Program-made: the position numbers and the translations under genes
The notes under the pieces: model-generated
Told to the model about the DNA's origin: nothing
The model's database searches: none
The model's input: only the letters and a program-made list of their open reading frames with translations
In this document: in pieces, positions 15,445 through 24,120 of the stretch
Layout: each line of letters begins with the position of its first letter
Position numbering within the stretch: the stretch's first letter is position 1
Assembly: GCF_000305785.2 (NCBI RefSeq)
Contig: NC_018868.3
Coordinates: forward strand, 3,394,270 to 3,458,269
Direction: 5' to 3'
DNA: 64,000 nucleotides
Source: Simiduia agarivorans SA1 = DSM 21679
GTDB lineage: Bacteria; Pseudomonadota; Gammaproteobacteria; Pseudomonadales; Cellvibrionaceae

Positions 15445-17101
15445 AATGGTGTGCGAAGGGCGCAGGTTTGCCGTATAAATAGCCCTGTCCGTTGCTGATA
15501 TTGAGGCTTCGGCACAATTGATGCTGTGCTTCGGTTTCAACGCCTTCAATCACTATGTCCAGCTCCAAAGCCTGAATCATTTGTACCAGGCCTTTCAGCA
15601 GTTTCTCCTGGCGAGGGTTTTTCTTCTCGGGCAGCATGGATCTGTCAATTTTTACCGTGCTGATAGGCAGATCCCGCAAATGAGACAAGGAAGAAAACCC
15701 GGTGCCGAAATCGTCCAGCGCGACGTTGAAACCGGCCTTTCGTAAATCACTCACCGCTTGGTAAACATCTGCACGTTGATCGGTAAACGCTGTCTCAGTC
15801 AGCTCCAGTACCAATCGCTCCGGTGACAGGTTGTAACTGGCAGCCTGCGCAATAATAAAGCTGGGCAGCTCCGGATCGCGCAGTTGCAGCGGCGACAGGT
15901 TGACCGTGACGTAATGATCGGCATCTAACACTGAAAGTTGACGGATGGCTTCACGGATGACCCAGTGACCGATATCCATAATCAGATTGGATTCCTGGGC
16001 AATGGGGATAAAGTCGTTGGGCGGGGTCAGTACACCCTCTCTTTGCCAGCGCACCAAAGCCTCGTAACCGCGAATCTGGCGATTGCTGATGGCGACGATG
16101 GGTTGAAAATGCAGGACAAATTCTTCGTGAGTCAGCGCTTTTCTCAGGCCATTTTCGATCATGACGCGGCGGGAAAATTCCGCTTGCATGTCAGCTTCAA
16201 AAAAACACACTTGGTTTTTGCCGTCCTGCTTGGCGCGATGCATGGCAATGTCGGCCTGCGTGATCAGTGTGTCGGCGTCTATGTTTTCGCTCGCCTGCGT
16301 ACTGATGCCAATACTTGCGGAGGTGTAAAAAGTAAAACCATCAAACTCAAAGGGGGCAGGCAATACCTGCAGTATGCGGTTGGCGATTCGGGTGATTTCG
16401 TTAGCGGAGTGGACTTCCTGCAGGAAGATAACGAATTCATCACCGCCAAAGCGGGCAAATAATTCACTGCCGCGCAGGCAGCTGGAAATGCGACGCGCCA
16501 CGCGGGTTAATAGTGCGTCGCCGTGTTTGTGCCCCCAGGTATCGTTGATTTTCTTGAAATTGTCGAGGTCGATAAACATCAGGGAGACCAGTTTTTTCTG
16601 GCGCCGTGACGCCAGTGCATTGGTTACGGTTTGCTCAAAAAAGAACCGGTTGCAAAGGCCCGTCAGGGTGTCGCGCTCCGCCAGAATTCGGGTGCGTTCG
16701 TGACTGGCAAGAAGTTTGGCTTCCAGTTCCTTGCGGGTTTTTGCATTGGCGATGACGGTTTTTAGCATGGTGGGATTGATGGATGACTTCAGTACGAAAT
16801 CCTGCGCTCCAGCCTTCAGGCATTCAAGCGCCAGATTTTCATCGGTGCTGTTGCTCACCATGACCACCGTGCATTTGTTGGCTGATTGGTTGAGCTTCAG
16901 CTCGTTGAGAAAGCTGATACCGTCGACGTCCGGAAGGTGTTGGTCCAGTAGTATGACGTCGAAATTCATGGTGTTGATCATGTTGCGTGCCTCGCCAACA
17001 CTTGCCGCAAAACACACCTTGATTGCATCCAGGCTTTTCTTCAGTGCGCGCTGAAACAGCTGTTGATCAAGATCGTCATCGTCTACAACCAATATGTCCA
17101 T
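15443..17101 (-). CDS. Response regulator with GGDEF and EAL domains
   Basis: 552 residues. The receiver domain (1-120) has the acidic DDDD cluster, the phospho-acceptor Asp in VILLDQHLPDVDG and the Lys in VLKSS. The GGDEF domain (about 150-305) has an intact FARFGGDEF; the upstream RxxD inhibitory site is degenerate (RGSE). The EAL domain (about 320-545) has YEALVRW, the DDFGTG loop (ALDDFGTGFSSLSHL) and KIDRS. Both c-di-GMP synthesis and breakdown are therefore possible on sequence. It is the third gene of an operon with a histidine kinase and a stand-alone receiver (4-bp gap), which probably form its phosphorelay. Confidence 0.93.
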   Translation of the reverse strand: MDILVVDDDDLDQQLFQRALKKSLDAIKVCFAASVGEARNMINTMNFDVILLDQHLPDVDGISFLNELKLNQSANKCTVVMVSNSTDENLALECLKAGAQDFVLKSSINPTMLKTVIANAKTRKELEAKLLASHERTRILAERDTLTGLCNRFFFEQTVTNALASRRQKKLVSLMFIDLDNFKKINDTWGHKHGDALLTRVARRISSCLRGSELFARFGGDEFVIFLQEVHSANEITRIANRILQVLPAPFEFDGFTFYTSASIGISTQASENIDADTLITQADIAMHRAKQDGKNQVCFFEADMQAEFSRRVMIENGLRKALTHEEFVLHFQPIVAISNRQIRGYEALVRWQREGVLTPPNDFIPIAQESNLIMDIGHWVIREAIRQLSVLDADHYVTVNLSPLQLRDPELPSFIIAQAASYNLSPERLVLELTETAFTDQRADVYQAVSDLRKAGFNVALDDFGTGFSSLSHLRDLPISTVKIDRSMLPEKKNPRQEKLLKGLVQMIQALELDIVIEGVETEAQHQLCRSLNISNGQGYLYGKPAPFAHH

Positions 17102-17105
17102 GTGC

Positions 17106-17531
17106 TTACTTCCTAATCGCCGGTATCTTGACTATTTTCCAATAGCCATCAAGAAGATGTACCACGTCAAGAAACTGGGTGCCACAATCGCTTTTCAGAA
17201 AATAGCCAGCTGAATTAAGCTCGTATGCTTTAATCTGATCCTGCTCGTCTTTTGATGTGGTGAGGACAAATACCACCGCGTCTTTGTGATCAGGCTCTGC
17301 GCGTAATTTTTCCAGAAACTCCAGGCCACCCATGCGTGGCAAGTTGAGGTCGAGTAATATCACGAAAGGCCTTTTGACCTCGCCGGTTGCCAGTGCTTCC
17401 AAGGCGCTCAATCCATCGTGGGCACGGTAAATGGGGTTGGCGATGCGGTTTTTTCTGAAGCTGCGCTCAATTGACATGGCATCAATATCGTCATCTTCCA
17501 CCAGCAATAAGGTGATGTCTTCATTGCTCAT
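17106..17531 (-). CDS. Stand-alone receiver (Rcp1-like response regulator)
   Basis: 141-residue single-domain receiver: EDDDIDAMSIERSFRKN acidic pocket, phospho-acceptor Asp in VILLDLNLPRMGG (about residue 60), Thr in VFVLTTSKDE, and the conserved Lys in YFLKSD. The IERSFRKNRI and GLSALE features are those of Rcp1-type regulators that work with phytochrome- or PAS-linked kinases. It overlaps the 3' end of the kinase gene by 11 bp and lies 4 bp from the GGDEF-EAL gene. It probably relays phosphate between kinase and downstream regulator. Confidence 0.93.
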   Translation of the reverse strand: MSNEDITLLLVEDDDIDAMSIERSFRKNRIANPIYRAHDGLSALEALATGEVKRPFVILLDLNLPRMGGLEFLEKLRAEPDHKDAVVFVLTTSKDEQDQIKAYELNSAGYFLKSDCGTQFLDVVHLLDGYWKIVKIPAIRK

Positions 17532-20034
17532 GTTGCTGCTCCGTCATGGGGGGGACATCCAATGTGATCTTGAGTCCGCCCAGATCCGATTTGTTTACGC
17601 TGACCCGGCCGTGCAAACGTTTGATAGCCTTGGCGGTAATGGCCAGACCCATGCCGCTGCCTTCTACCTGGTCCCGTGGCTTCAGGGTTTTGAACGGTTG
17701 GAAAATGGTATCGTAGTAAGCTGGTTCAACGCCCGGGCCATTGTCTTCCACCTCTATGGTGCAGAAATCGCCGGTCTGGATGTGAATCCGGATCTGTTTA
17801 TCGGTGCGCGGATTGTGTTTGATTGCATTGGAAATGACATTGCGCAAAACAATATCCAGTGCGCGACGGTCTGAATAAAGCGTAACGTCGTCGCCCGTGA
17901 TATGAGTGAACTCGGCACAATCATGTAGCTGACACAAATCGCGGGCTAATTCATTGACGCTGAATGAAGTCGGCTCCAATGGCCGGGTACCGGCGCGCGA
18001 ATAGAGCAGCAGATCATCCAGCAGTAAGGTCATGCGATCGCAGCGTTTGCGAATCAGGTTGAGGTTGTTCTGACCGTCTTCATCGAGTTTGTCATGATAG
18101 TCTTCTATGAGCCATTCGCTCAGGTTTTTTATGCCGACCAGTGGTGACTTGAGGTCGTGGGAAGCAATGTAGGCAAACTGTTCCACATCGGCATTGGCTT
18201 TGCTTAGCTGCTCAATGGTGGATTCCAGCTGATCGATCAGCGCGCGTTTTTCTTCAATCGACTGGAAGTTAACGGTGACAAGTTTTTGTTGGCTGTTATT
18301 GGTGGCATTGCCGGTAATGCGGCAGCTACACCAGATCCAGCGTCCATCTATCCGCAATTGACAGTCCAATGATAGCGGCTCGCCGGTGATATCCAGCGCC
18401 TGCCTGAATTGTGTATTAAAAGATGCCCTGTGCTCCGGCTGGATATAATCCACGATGCGTATGCCCGCGTCGGCCACATCGGTACCCACAGCCCGGTCAA
18501 ACGGTTTGTTGCTGATAAAAATTTCACCCGCTTCATCGCACAAACACAGGTAGCTACCGGTGGCGTTCAGCGTCTGCTCAATAAGGCTGTCTTTTTCGCT
18601 GGCTTTCTCGGCTTGCTCTCGCATGCTCAGGTCTTTGCAGGTGAGCAGGCGTTCACCACCCAACCCCAATTGACTGACCGTGATTTCCACGCTGGTGCCG
18701 GCCAAGCGCGTTGCCAGCGTAAACTGGGGCTCCTGCAGCAAAGTGTCGAGCTGCAAGGAATCCAGCGCAGGGTGAATCAGATCGTGGAGGTTTGTTGCTG
18801 CAGGGGCCTGGCTTATGGCGTCGAGTGCCGGATTTTTCTTTTGGATATTGAGTGCCGGATCCAACAGCGCGAGTCCGTGCTGGCTGGTCTCGAACATTAC
18901 GTTCAGGCGATTGTGGCTGGCTTCAAGCATGGCTTGCGCCTGCATGCGGGTGTGATTGAGCCTCAGCAACCACACGCACAGAGCCGCAATAAAGCCCGAA
19001 ACAACCAGGGAAAAGTAAAAGTTACCGATAAACAGGTTGTTGTGTTCTTCGGTGTTAAACAGCTGAACGGTCAGCTGATGCGTATCCTGGTATACAGGGT
19101 GTTCGGCCAGCGCGGTCCAGTGGCCTGTGTAATTTCCTGCTAACGGTACACCGTCCTGCAGCAGATTGAAGTGGTAGTTTTTTTTGTCGGTGAAAAAGCG
19201 GATTTCATCTGCCAATAGCCGGCTGCCATCCGGGTCCAACGGCAACCTGAGGCCATAGAGCTTCATGCGGGTTTCCAGCCGGTTGGTCAGCAGTTCTGCA
19301 TCCGCCTGCGCGGCGTCCAGTTGGAGTAGCTCCTGGCCGCGGATGTGCGGTAACTGCAGAGCCAGCAGGACAAACACGACGGCGGGTATGATCGTTGCGG
19401 TCTGCCATTGAATCAGTGTTTCCGGTCGTTTTTTACTGTGCCGGTACTGTGTGGTGAGCAAGGCCGTCGACGTCAGTAAAAACAGGGCTGCCGTATGAAC
19501 CGCCATGGAGGTCATGGCCCGCCAGCCATAGGCAAAGGTCATGTTGGTGGCGTAGCCTGCCAGTGCCAATGCCGCTAAGCCAAGTGTCAGGCTGGCGGCG
19601 GGCGCGGCCAGTAGCCGTTGCCAGCGGCTCAATGCACCCGGCAAGAATGCAATACCCATCAACACAAACCCGGCCGCGGTATTGGGCGCCATGCGCCCGG
19701 GGTGCGACGTGCGGGTTTGCAAATAGTGCTGCATAAACAGCTCGTCAATGCCGAGGTCGGTGGCGAAGGCGTACTGCCAGAGAGTGGCGCTGCCCATCAG
19801 GATCAGGAGCGCGCCAGCAGCGCGACGAAGCAGTGGCCTGGATTCCAATAGCATGCCCACGGCGATGAGCAGGAAGCCAAGGGCGGTATTGAATTGCATG
19901 GGGGCCCACGCCGGGTTGACCTGAAGTACCCGGGGCCAATGAAAATACCAACCAAGCATGACCAGGCATGCGGCGGCCAGCACGAGTTGTGCGGCCACCC
20001 CTTGGCCTGCAATGTACCTGCGTCTCACTTCCAT
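17521..20034 (-). CDS. Membrane sensor histidine kinase with PAS domains
   Basis: 837 residues. The N-terminal ~230 residues contain about six to seven membrane segments (LVLAAACLVMLGWYF, FVLMGIAFLPGAL, SLTLGLAALALAGY, AALFLLTSTALL and others), then an extracytoplasmic stretch and another TM near 355-375. Two PAS-like regions follow (GLALLDPALNIQKKNPAL; YLCLCDEAGEIFISN). The HisKA motif is FAYIASHDLKSPLVG with the phospho-His; HATPase motifs are NVISNAIKHNP and VEDNGPGVEPAYYD, ending with GSGMGLAI. The signal is unknown. It heads a three-gene phosphorelay. The ATG at 20034 has a poor ribosome site; a GTG two codons in is an alternative. Confidence 0.92.
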   Translation of the reverse strand: MEVRRRYIAGQGVAAQLVLAAACLVMLGWYFHWPRVLQVNPAWAPMQFNTALGFLLIAVGMLLESRPLLRRAAGALLILMGSATLWQYAFATDLGIDELFMQHYLQTRTSHPGRMAPNTAAGFVLMGIAFLPGALSRWQRLLAAPAASLTLGLAALALAGYATNMTFAYGWRAMTSMAVHTAALFLLTSTALLTTQYRHSKKRPETLIQWQTATIIPAVVFVLLALQLPHIRGQELLQLDAAQADAELLTNRLETRMKLYGLRLPLDPDGSRLLADEIRFFTDKKNYHFNLLQDGVPLAGNYTGHWTALAEHPVYQDTHQLTVQLFNTEEHNNLFIGNFYFSLVVSGFIAALCVWLLRLNHTRMQAQAMLEASHNRLNVMFETSQHGLALLDPALNIQKKNPALDAISQAPAATNLHDLIHPALDSLQLDTLLQEPQFTLATRLAGTSVEITVSQLGLGGERLLTCKDLSMREQAEKASEKDSLIEQTLNATGSYLCLCDEAGEIFISNKPFDRAVGTDVADAGIRIVDYIQPEHRASFNTQFRQALDITGEPLSLDCQLRIDGRWIWCSCRITGNATNNSQQKLVTVNFQSIEEKRALIDQLESTIEQLSKANADVEQFAYIASHDLKSPLVGIKNLSEWLIEDYHDKLDEDGQNNLNLIRKRCDRMTLLLDDLLLYSRAGTRPLEPTSFSVNELARDLCQLHDCAEFTHITGDDVTLYSDRRALDIVLRNVISNAIKHNPRTDKQIRIHIQTGDFCTIEVEDNGPGVEPAYYDTIFQPFKTLKPRDQVEGSGMGLAITAKAIKRLHGRVSVNKSDLGGLKITLDVPPMTEQQHEQ

Positions 20035-20119
20035 AGAGATGTCTACACGAACGGCGACGCCTTAAATATAGATGGTTGGCATCGGTTGGCAAGTAGGGGA
20101 TGAAGCTAGCGGGGATTGT

Positions 20120-20149
20120 AAAAAAGGCTGCCCCAATGGTGAGGCAGCC
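20120..20149 (-). terminator. Rho-independent terminator after the small secreted protein gene
   Basis: On the minus strand GGCTGCC (from 20149) pairs with GGCAGCC (to 20126), followed by six T residues. It lies seven bases past the stop of the 20156-20572 gene and should end the transcript coming from the feo side. Confidence 0.8.
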
Positions 20150-20155
20150 GCAGTG

Positions 20156-20572
20156 TTATTCCGTTTTGGCCTGTTTTCTGGCATCGACAAGTGCGAGGTG
20201 AGTCAGCGCAAAAGCGATACCACGACGCAGGCCAACCCGCCAGTTTGTCAGATGGCGATCTTTGACCTCGCAATTGGTGCAGCCTAGATTGCGGGCGGAC
20301 ACCTGCTCAAACCAGATTTTTTCCTGGTTGTAATAAATATTGAGTTTGATTTCGTGGTTTTTATGAGCATACACCGCCAGAATTCTGCCTGGCTCCTCTT
20401 CTGCAACTACCCAGTGGTAGCGCTTCATGCCCTCTTTGATGGGGGCGGCCGGCTCGGTTACGTAGCTGGAAATCTGGAACGGGTCGTCGTATTTGGTAAA
20501 GGCGTTGACCTCGTGTGCCGAGACCAAGCAGAGGCCGAGCAGACTGGTAGCCAGTACTTTTGTCAGGTTCAT
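20156..20572 (-). CDS. Small secreted protein of unknown function (paralogue A)
   Basis: 138 residues from ATG 20572. A signal peptide (MNLTKVLATSLLGLCLVSAHEVNA) precedes a mature domain with YHWVVAEEEPGRILAVYAHKNHEIKLNIYYNQEKIWF and a CTNC pair. The pattern of an aromatic strand, a charged turn and two cysteines recurs in the next gene upstream, so the two look like diverged paralogues of a periplasmic domain. I recognise no named family. It sits 11 bp after its neighbour and is closed by a terminator, so the two form an operon. Confidence 0.72.
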   Translation of the reverse strand: MNLTKVLATSLLGLCLVSAHEVNAFTKYDDPFQISSYVTEPAAPIKEGMKRYHWVVAEEEPGRILAVYAHKNHEIKLNIYYNQEKIWFEQVSARNLGCTNCEVKDRHLTNWRVGLRRGIAFALTHLALVDARKQAKTE

Positions 20573-20583
20573 GGCGTGTCTCC

Positions 20584-21042
20584 TTACAGGCGGCCCAAAG
20601 CACGGGTGATTTGTTTTACCAGTGACTGATTGTATTTGTAGTAATTGCTGTGAGTCTTGTAGCAATAATCTCCCACAAGCATTTCGCACTCGTAGGCATC
20701 CAATCCGCCAGCATATTTGATTTGAACGGCGTCTGCAGTGTATTCGATGCGGTGGAAAATCGAGTGGCCCTTGTAATCCCAGCGAGCCAGTACGTAGCCG
20801 TCGCCTTCCTGTTCTAACACCCAGGCAGCACCCTTGGTTTCCAGCATGCCAGTGAGGATCGCAAGTCGCGCCTTGGCTGCACTGCCAGTGGGGTTCTCAA
20901 TTAAATCGTAGACGCCGCGCATTTTTGATTCAGAGGCGGCACCACGGGCAGGTTTTTTGTAGACGAATTCTTCTGGTGCGGCATGGCTGACGGCAGAGGT
21001 CAGCGCGGCGCCAAGCACCAGCGGAAGCAGTAGTTTATTCAT
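20584..21042 (-). CDS. Small secreted protein of unknown function (paralogue B)
   Basis: 152 residues from ATG 21042. A signal peptide (MNKLLLPLVLGAALTSAVSHA) is followed by AAWVLEQEGDGYVLARWDYKGHSIFHRIEYTADAVQIKYAGG and two cysteines in CEMLVGDYC. The strand-turn-strand pattern WV(L/V)xxxExGxxLAxxxxKxHxI is shared with the following gene. Function is unknown. The gene lies 42 bp downstream of feoB on the same strand and could be read through from the feo promoter, which would put it under iron control; that is inference. Confidence 0.72.
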   Translation of the reverse strand: MNKLLLPLVLGAALTSAVSHAAPEEFVYKKPARGAASESKMRGVYDLIENPTGSAAKARLAILTGMLETKGAAWVLEQEGDGYVLARWDYKGHSIFHRIEYTADAVQIKYAGGLDAYECEMLVGDYCYKTHSNYYKYNQSLVKQITRALGRL

Positions 21043-21084
21043 GGCAAGATCCGTTGCTATTAATTGCCGGCACATTGTACCGGA

Positions 21085-23169
21085 CTAGCTCAGGTTCACC
21101 ACCTGGATTTCGCCCAGGTGCTTGTCGCGCACGCGCCGGACAATGAGTGCATAAACCCCCGCAAGAATGGCGGTGGATATGACCAGCCAGCTGATGCTGT
21201 AGACGGGTTGGCTCATCACCTGACTCATTTGCCAGAGGTTCGAGGCAATCCAGTAGGACAGCATCAGGCTCCAGATCAGGCTGAAGCGTAGCCAGCCGGA
21301 ACCGGCTTCCCGCTGCATGGCGCCCAAGGTGGCGACGCAGGGGGCGTAAAGCAACACAAACGCCAGGAAACAGAACGCCGCCCAGGCGGAAGGGAACAGG
21401 CTGGCAATGGGGCTGTCTTTAATGAGGCTCAGACTGGAGTCGTCTTCTTCCTCGGCCTCAATGCCCACCAGCGCTTTGCCATTGTCGGCAATGCTGCCAA
21501 AGGCGCCGGCCAGGTCACCCATGAAGTCGGGCATCTCCACCGGGCCTTCGTTGGTATCCGCCTCTTCGTTGGTGTAGAGCGTCTGGATGGTGCCCACCAT
21601 CACTTCCTTGGCAAACAGGCCTGAAAACAAACCGAGTGTGGCTTGCCAGTTATCTTCGCCAATACCGATGGGTGTGAGAGCGGGCGTGAGTTGTTTGCCA
21701 ATCCAGGCGAGTGCGGAATCGGAGCTGCCCGGTGCGCCCCAGCTGCCGTCGGTTTTCACCGCGCCCAGACAGGACAATACGATCACCACGGCCATGATGC
21801 GCTTGCCGGCGCGCATCATGAAACTGTACAGACGATGGCCGGCCTGGGTGAATACATTGCGCCAGACCGGGCGGCGGTAGGACGGCATCTCCAGAATGGA
21901 GGGCTCGTGGTAGCGACCAAACAGGGTTTTGCGCAACAGCCAGGCGGAGCCCACTGCCACCAGAATGCCGAGCAGGTAAAGCGCAAAAATCGCCAGACCC
22001 GAGTGCTCGGGGAAAAATGCACTGCCCACAAACACGTATACCGACAGGCGGGCGCTGCAGGACATAAATGGCGCGATAAAAATAGTGGTCAGGCGCGCGG
22101 AGGTGGAATTGAGCGAACGTGCGGCCATCACGGAGGGCACGTTGCAGCCAAAGCCCACGATCAACGGAATGAACGCCTGGCCGGGCAAACCGATGCGGCT
22201 CATGACGCCATCGATGACGAACGCCGCCCGGGCCAGATAACCGGAGTCTTCCAACCAGCTCATGCACAGGTAGAGCGCGCCAATGACCGGGATAAAGGTG
22301 GCAATCAGCTGGATACCCGCGCCCACCCCATCGGCCAGGAAGGCAATCAGCCACGCCGGTGCGCCGGCGCTGGCCAGGGCCCAACGGGCACCTTCCACAA
22401 TCCAGCTGCCGAGCCAGATATCGAAGAAATCGATAAAAATGGAGCCCACTTCCACCGAAATCATGAACAGTAAATACATCACGAACAGGAAGCTGGGAAT
22501 CGCCAGTGCAGGGTGCAGTAACCAGCGGTCGATTTTCTCCGTCAGAGTGGCCTCGCCGGTAAAGCGGGTGGCGCGGTCGATCACGGCGATCAGTCCTTCC
22601 TGACTGAGGGGCTGTGTCACCGGGCCGCAGCCGCAGTCGGTATCGCAGTTGCCGTCGGTGGCCGGTGCCAGCGAGGCCGTCAGGGCCTGTTCGAGGGCGT
22701 GGTTCAGGTCGTTGATGCCAGTGTGTTTGGCGGCGGAAATCTGTACCAGCCGGCTGCCGAGCAGGGCCTTGAGTTCGGTCAGATCCAGCTGGATGCCGTG
22801 GTCTGCGAGGGCATCCATCATGTTCAGCGCAATGACCAGCGGGCGGCCGGTGGCGGCCAGCTGGGGGATCAGTTCCGCTTGCCGGCGCAATTGGGTGGCG
22901 TCCAGCACCAGGATAATGGCGTCCGGGCTCGCCGTGCGCAGATAGTCGTTGGTGACCTTGGCATCGATCGACAGCGGGCAGTCAGTGAGCATGTGCACAC
23001 CGGGCAGGTCAATCAGCTCGACCTTTTCGTTGCCAACTTTGAATTCACCGATTTTCTGCTCAACCGTGACGCCGGCCCAGTTGCCGGTGCGTTGGTTGGA
23101 TTTGGTGAGGACGTTGAAGAGGGTGGTTTTGCCGCAGTTAGGGCTGCCCACCAGAGCAATCTGTTTCAA
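21085..23169 (-). CDS. feoB: Ferrous iron transporter B
   Basis: 694-residue inner-membrane Fe(II) transporter. The N-terminal G domain has G1 GSPNCGKT, G3 DLPGVH and G4 NMMD, with the switch I loop TGNWAGVTVEQ. The membrane part carries the two Gate motifs (CNVPSVMAARSL and SCSARLSVYVF). Between the G domain and the first gate, residues about 173-181 form a small cysteine cluster (CDTDCGCG) not typical of all FeoBs. The start is TTG at 23169, chosen because MKQIALVGSPN aligns with the family start. It follows feoA by 45 bp in the Fur-type operon. No feoC is visible. Confidence 0.95.
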   Translation of the reverse strand: MKQIALVGSPNCGKTTLFNVLTKSNQRTGNWAGVTVEQKIGEFKVGNEKVELIDLPGVHMLTDCPLSIDAKVTNDYLRTASPDAIILVLDATQLRRQAELIPQLAATGRPLVIALNMMDALADHGIQLDLTELKALLGSRLVQISAAKHTGINDLNHALEQALTASLAPATDGNCDTDCGCGPVTQPLSQEGLIAVIDRATRFTGEATLTEKIDRWLLHPALAIPSFLFVMYLLFMISVEVGSIFIDFFDIWLGSWIVEGARWALASAGAPAWLIAFLADGVGAGIQLIATFIPVIGALYLCMSWLEDSGYLARAAFVIDGVMSRIGLPGQAFIPLIVGFGCNVPSVMAARSLNSTSARLTTIFIAPFMSCSARLSVYVFVGSAFFPEHSGLAIFALYLLGILVAVGSAWLLRKTLFGRYHEPSILEMPSYRRPVWRNVFTQAGHRLYSFMMRAGKRIMAVVIVLSCLGAVKTDGSWGAPGSSDSALAWIGKQLTPALTPIGIGEDNWQATLGLFSGLFAKEVMVGTIQTLYTNEEADTNEGPVEMPDFMGDLAGAFGSIADNGKALVGIEAEEEDDSSLSLIKDSPIASLFPSAWAAFCFLAFVLLYAPCVATLGAMQREAGSGWLRFSLIWSLMLSYWIASNLWQMSQVMSQPVYSISWLVISTAILAGVYALIVRRVRDKHLGEIQVVNLS

Positions 23170-23214
23170 GCTGTTTCCCGGAATTCAGCGCGGGCGTCAG
23201 AGCCCGCGGGGTGT

Positions 23215-23442
23215 TCAGGCCAGAGCGACCTCTATGTTGGCGGCATCTTCAGGGCGGATGGCGTAGAGCGCCCCCTGCACCTTGGCCTGCATGGGGCCGC
23301 GGCCCAGCGCCTTGTGCATCACTTCGATAGGCGCGCCCGGGGCAATACCCAGCTGCGCGCACTGGCTTTGTAAAACCTGGCTGTTGCTGTTGATGGCCAC
23401 TACGCGGGCGGTCTGGCGGATTTTCAGCTGGTCCAGTGTCAC
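23215..23442 (-). CDS. feoA: Ferrous iron transport protein A
   Basis: 75-residue SH3-like protein that supports FeoB. Typical elements are the LGIAPGAPIEVMHKALGRGPMQAKVQG core and AIRPEDAANIEV end. The start is GTG at 23442 with GAGGG upstream. It leads the feoAB operon, and a Fur-like box lies 40-50 bp upstream. Confidence 0.94.
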   Translation of the reverse strand: MTLDQLKIRQTARVVAINSNSQVLQSQCAQLGIAPGAPIEVMHKALGRGPMQAKVQGALYAIRPEDAANIEVALA

Positions 23443-23478
23443 GGGGTTGCCCTCAATACGAATAGACGATGCGTCAGA

Positions 23479-23497
23479 AGATGATAACCATTATCTT
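23479..23497 (-). promoter_or_regulatory. Fur-like box upstream of feoA
   Basis: On the minus strand the sequence reads AAGATAATGGTTATCATCT, an inverted GATAATGG/TTATCATC arrangement close to the 19-bp Fur consensus (GATAATGATAATCATTATC). Its position before feoA fits iron repression. Confidence 0.75.
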
Positions 23498-23623
23498 TTG
23501 TCATTATGTTCTTATCCTTGCGTTACATCAATAGCCGGTAAAATGTGAGTAACCTTTGGCGGATTTGGGGTATTGGACTGGTACTCGTCCGATCTGGGTT
23601 TACACTTCAGGTGGAGGTGTGAC

Positions 23624-24085
23624 ATGCAGCGAACCCGAGACATTACCGCGTTTTTCGTCAGCGATCAGGATCGCCTGAACGTATTACTGGAGGCCGCCAG
23701 CCAGGCGCAGAGTGCGGAGCAATGCCAGCAGCTCTTCATGGCGTTCCGGACGGGCTTGCGCCGGCATATCCAATGGGAAGAAAGCCTGTTGTACCCGGTG
23801 TATGAAAAAACCAAGGGTTCCTTGCAGCTGAGCCCCACCGGGCCCTTATCGGCAGATCACCGGCGCCTGGAAACACTGATGGACGCGGCGCTGGCCTATG
23901 AGTACCCGGCCGCTGCACCGGAAATCACGGCGCTCAAGGCGCTGCTTGAGCCGCACAACCAGCGCGAAGCCAGAATGATTTATCCCACCGTCGACAGCCA
24001 TTGCCCGGGGCCGGAGCGCGATGCGTTGCTGGCCGAAGTGCAGGATGCACTGGCCAAGGCCGACGATCTTTACTGCCTCGGTTAA
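23624..24085 (+). CDS. Hemerythrin-like domain protein
   Basis: 153 residues from the ATG at 23624, with GGAGGT upstream; a longer frame from 23573 lacks support. The four-helix HHE pattern is present: SDQDRLNVLLEAA, RRHIQWEESLLYPVYE (HxxxEE), SADHRRLETLMDAAL and EPHNQREARMIYPTVD. Histidines and glutamates at these places bind a di-iron centre in family members that sense or bind O2/NO or help repair Fe-S clusters. It is divergent from feoA and near nitrate-respiration genes, so an NO- or iron-related role is plausible but not shown. Confidence 0.83.
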   Translation: MQRTRDITAFFVSDQDRLNVLLEAASQAQSAEQCQQLFMAFRTGLRRHIQWEESLLYPVYEKTKGSLQLSPTGPLSADHRRLETLMDAALAYEYPAAAPEITALKALLEPHNQREARMIYPTVDSHCPGPERDALLAEVQDALAKADDLYCLG

Positions 24086-24089
24086 CCTG

Positions 24090-24118
24090 GCCCCACGCTT
24101 GACCCACTGGTGGGGCCG
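24090..24118. terminator. Stem-loop between convergent hemerythrin-like and moeA genes
   Basis: GGCCCCAC (24090-24097) pairs with GTGGGGCC (24111-24118). It lies between the ends of two convergent genes. There is no strong T run, so it is at best a weak bidirectional terminator. Confidence 0.45.
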
Positions 24119-24120
24119 GT

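Noticed and set aside
21643..22473. 276-codon plus-strand frame
   Set aside because: Antisense shadow of feoB.
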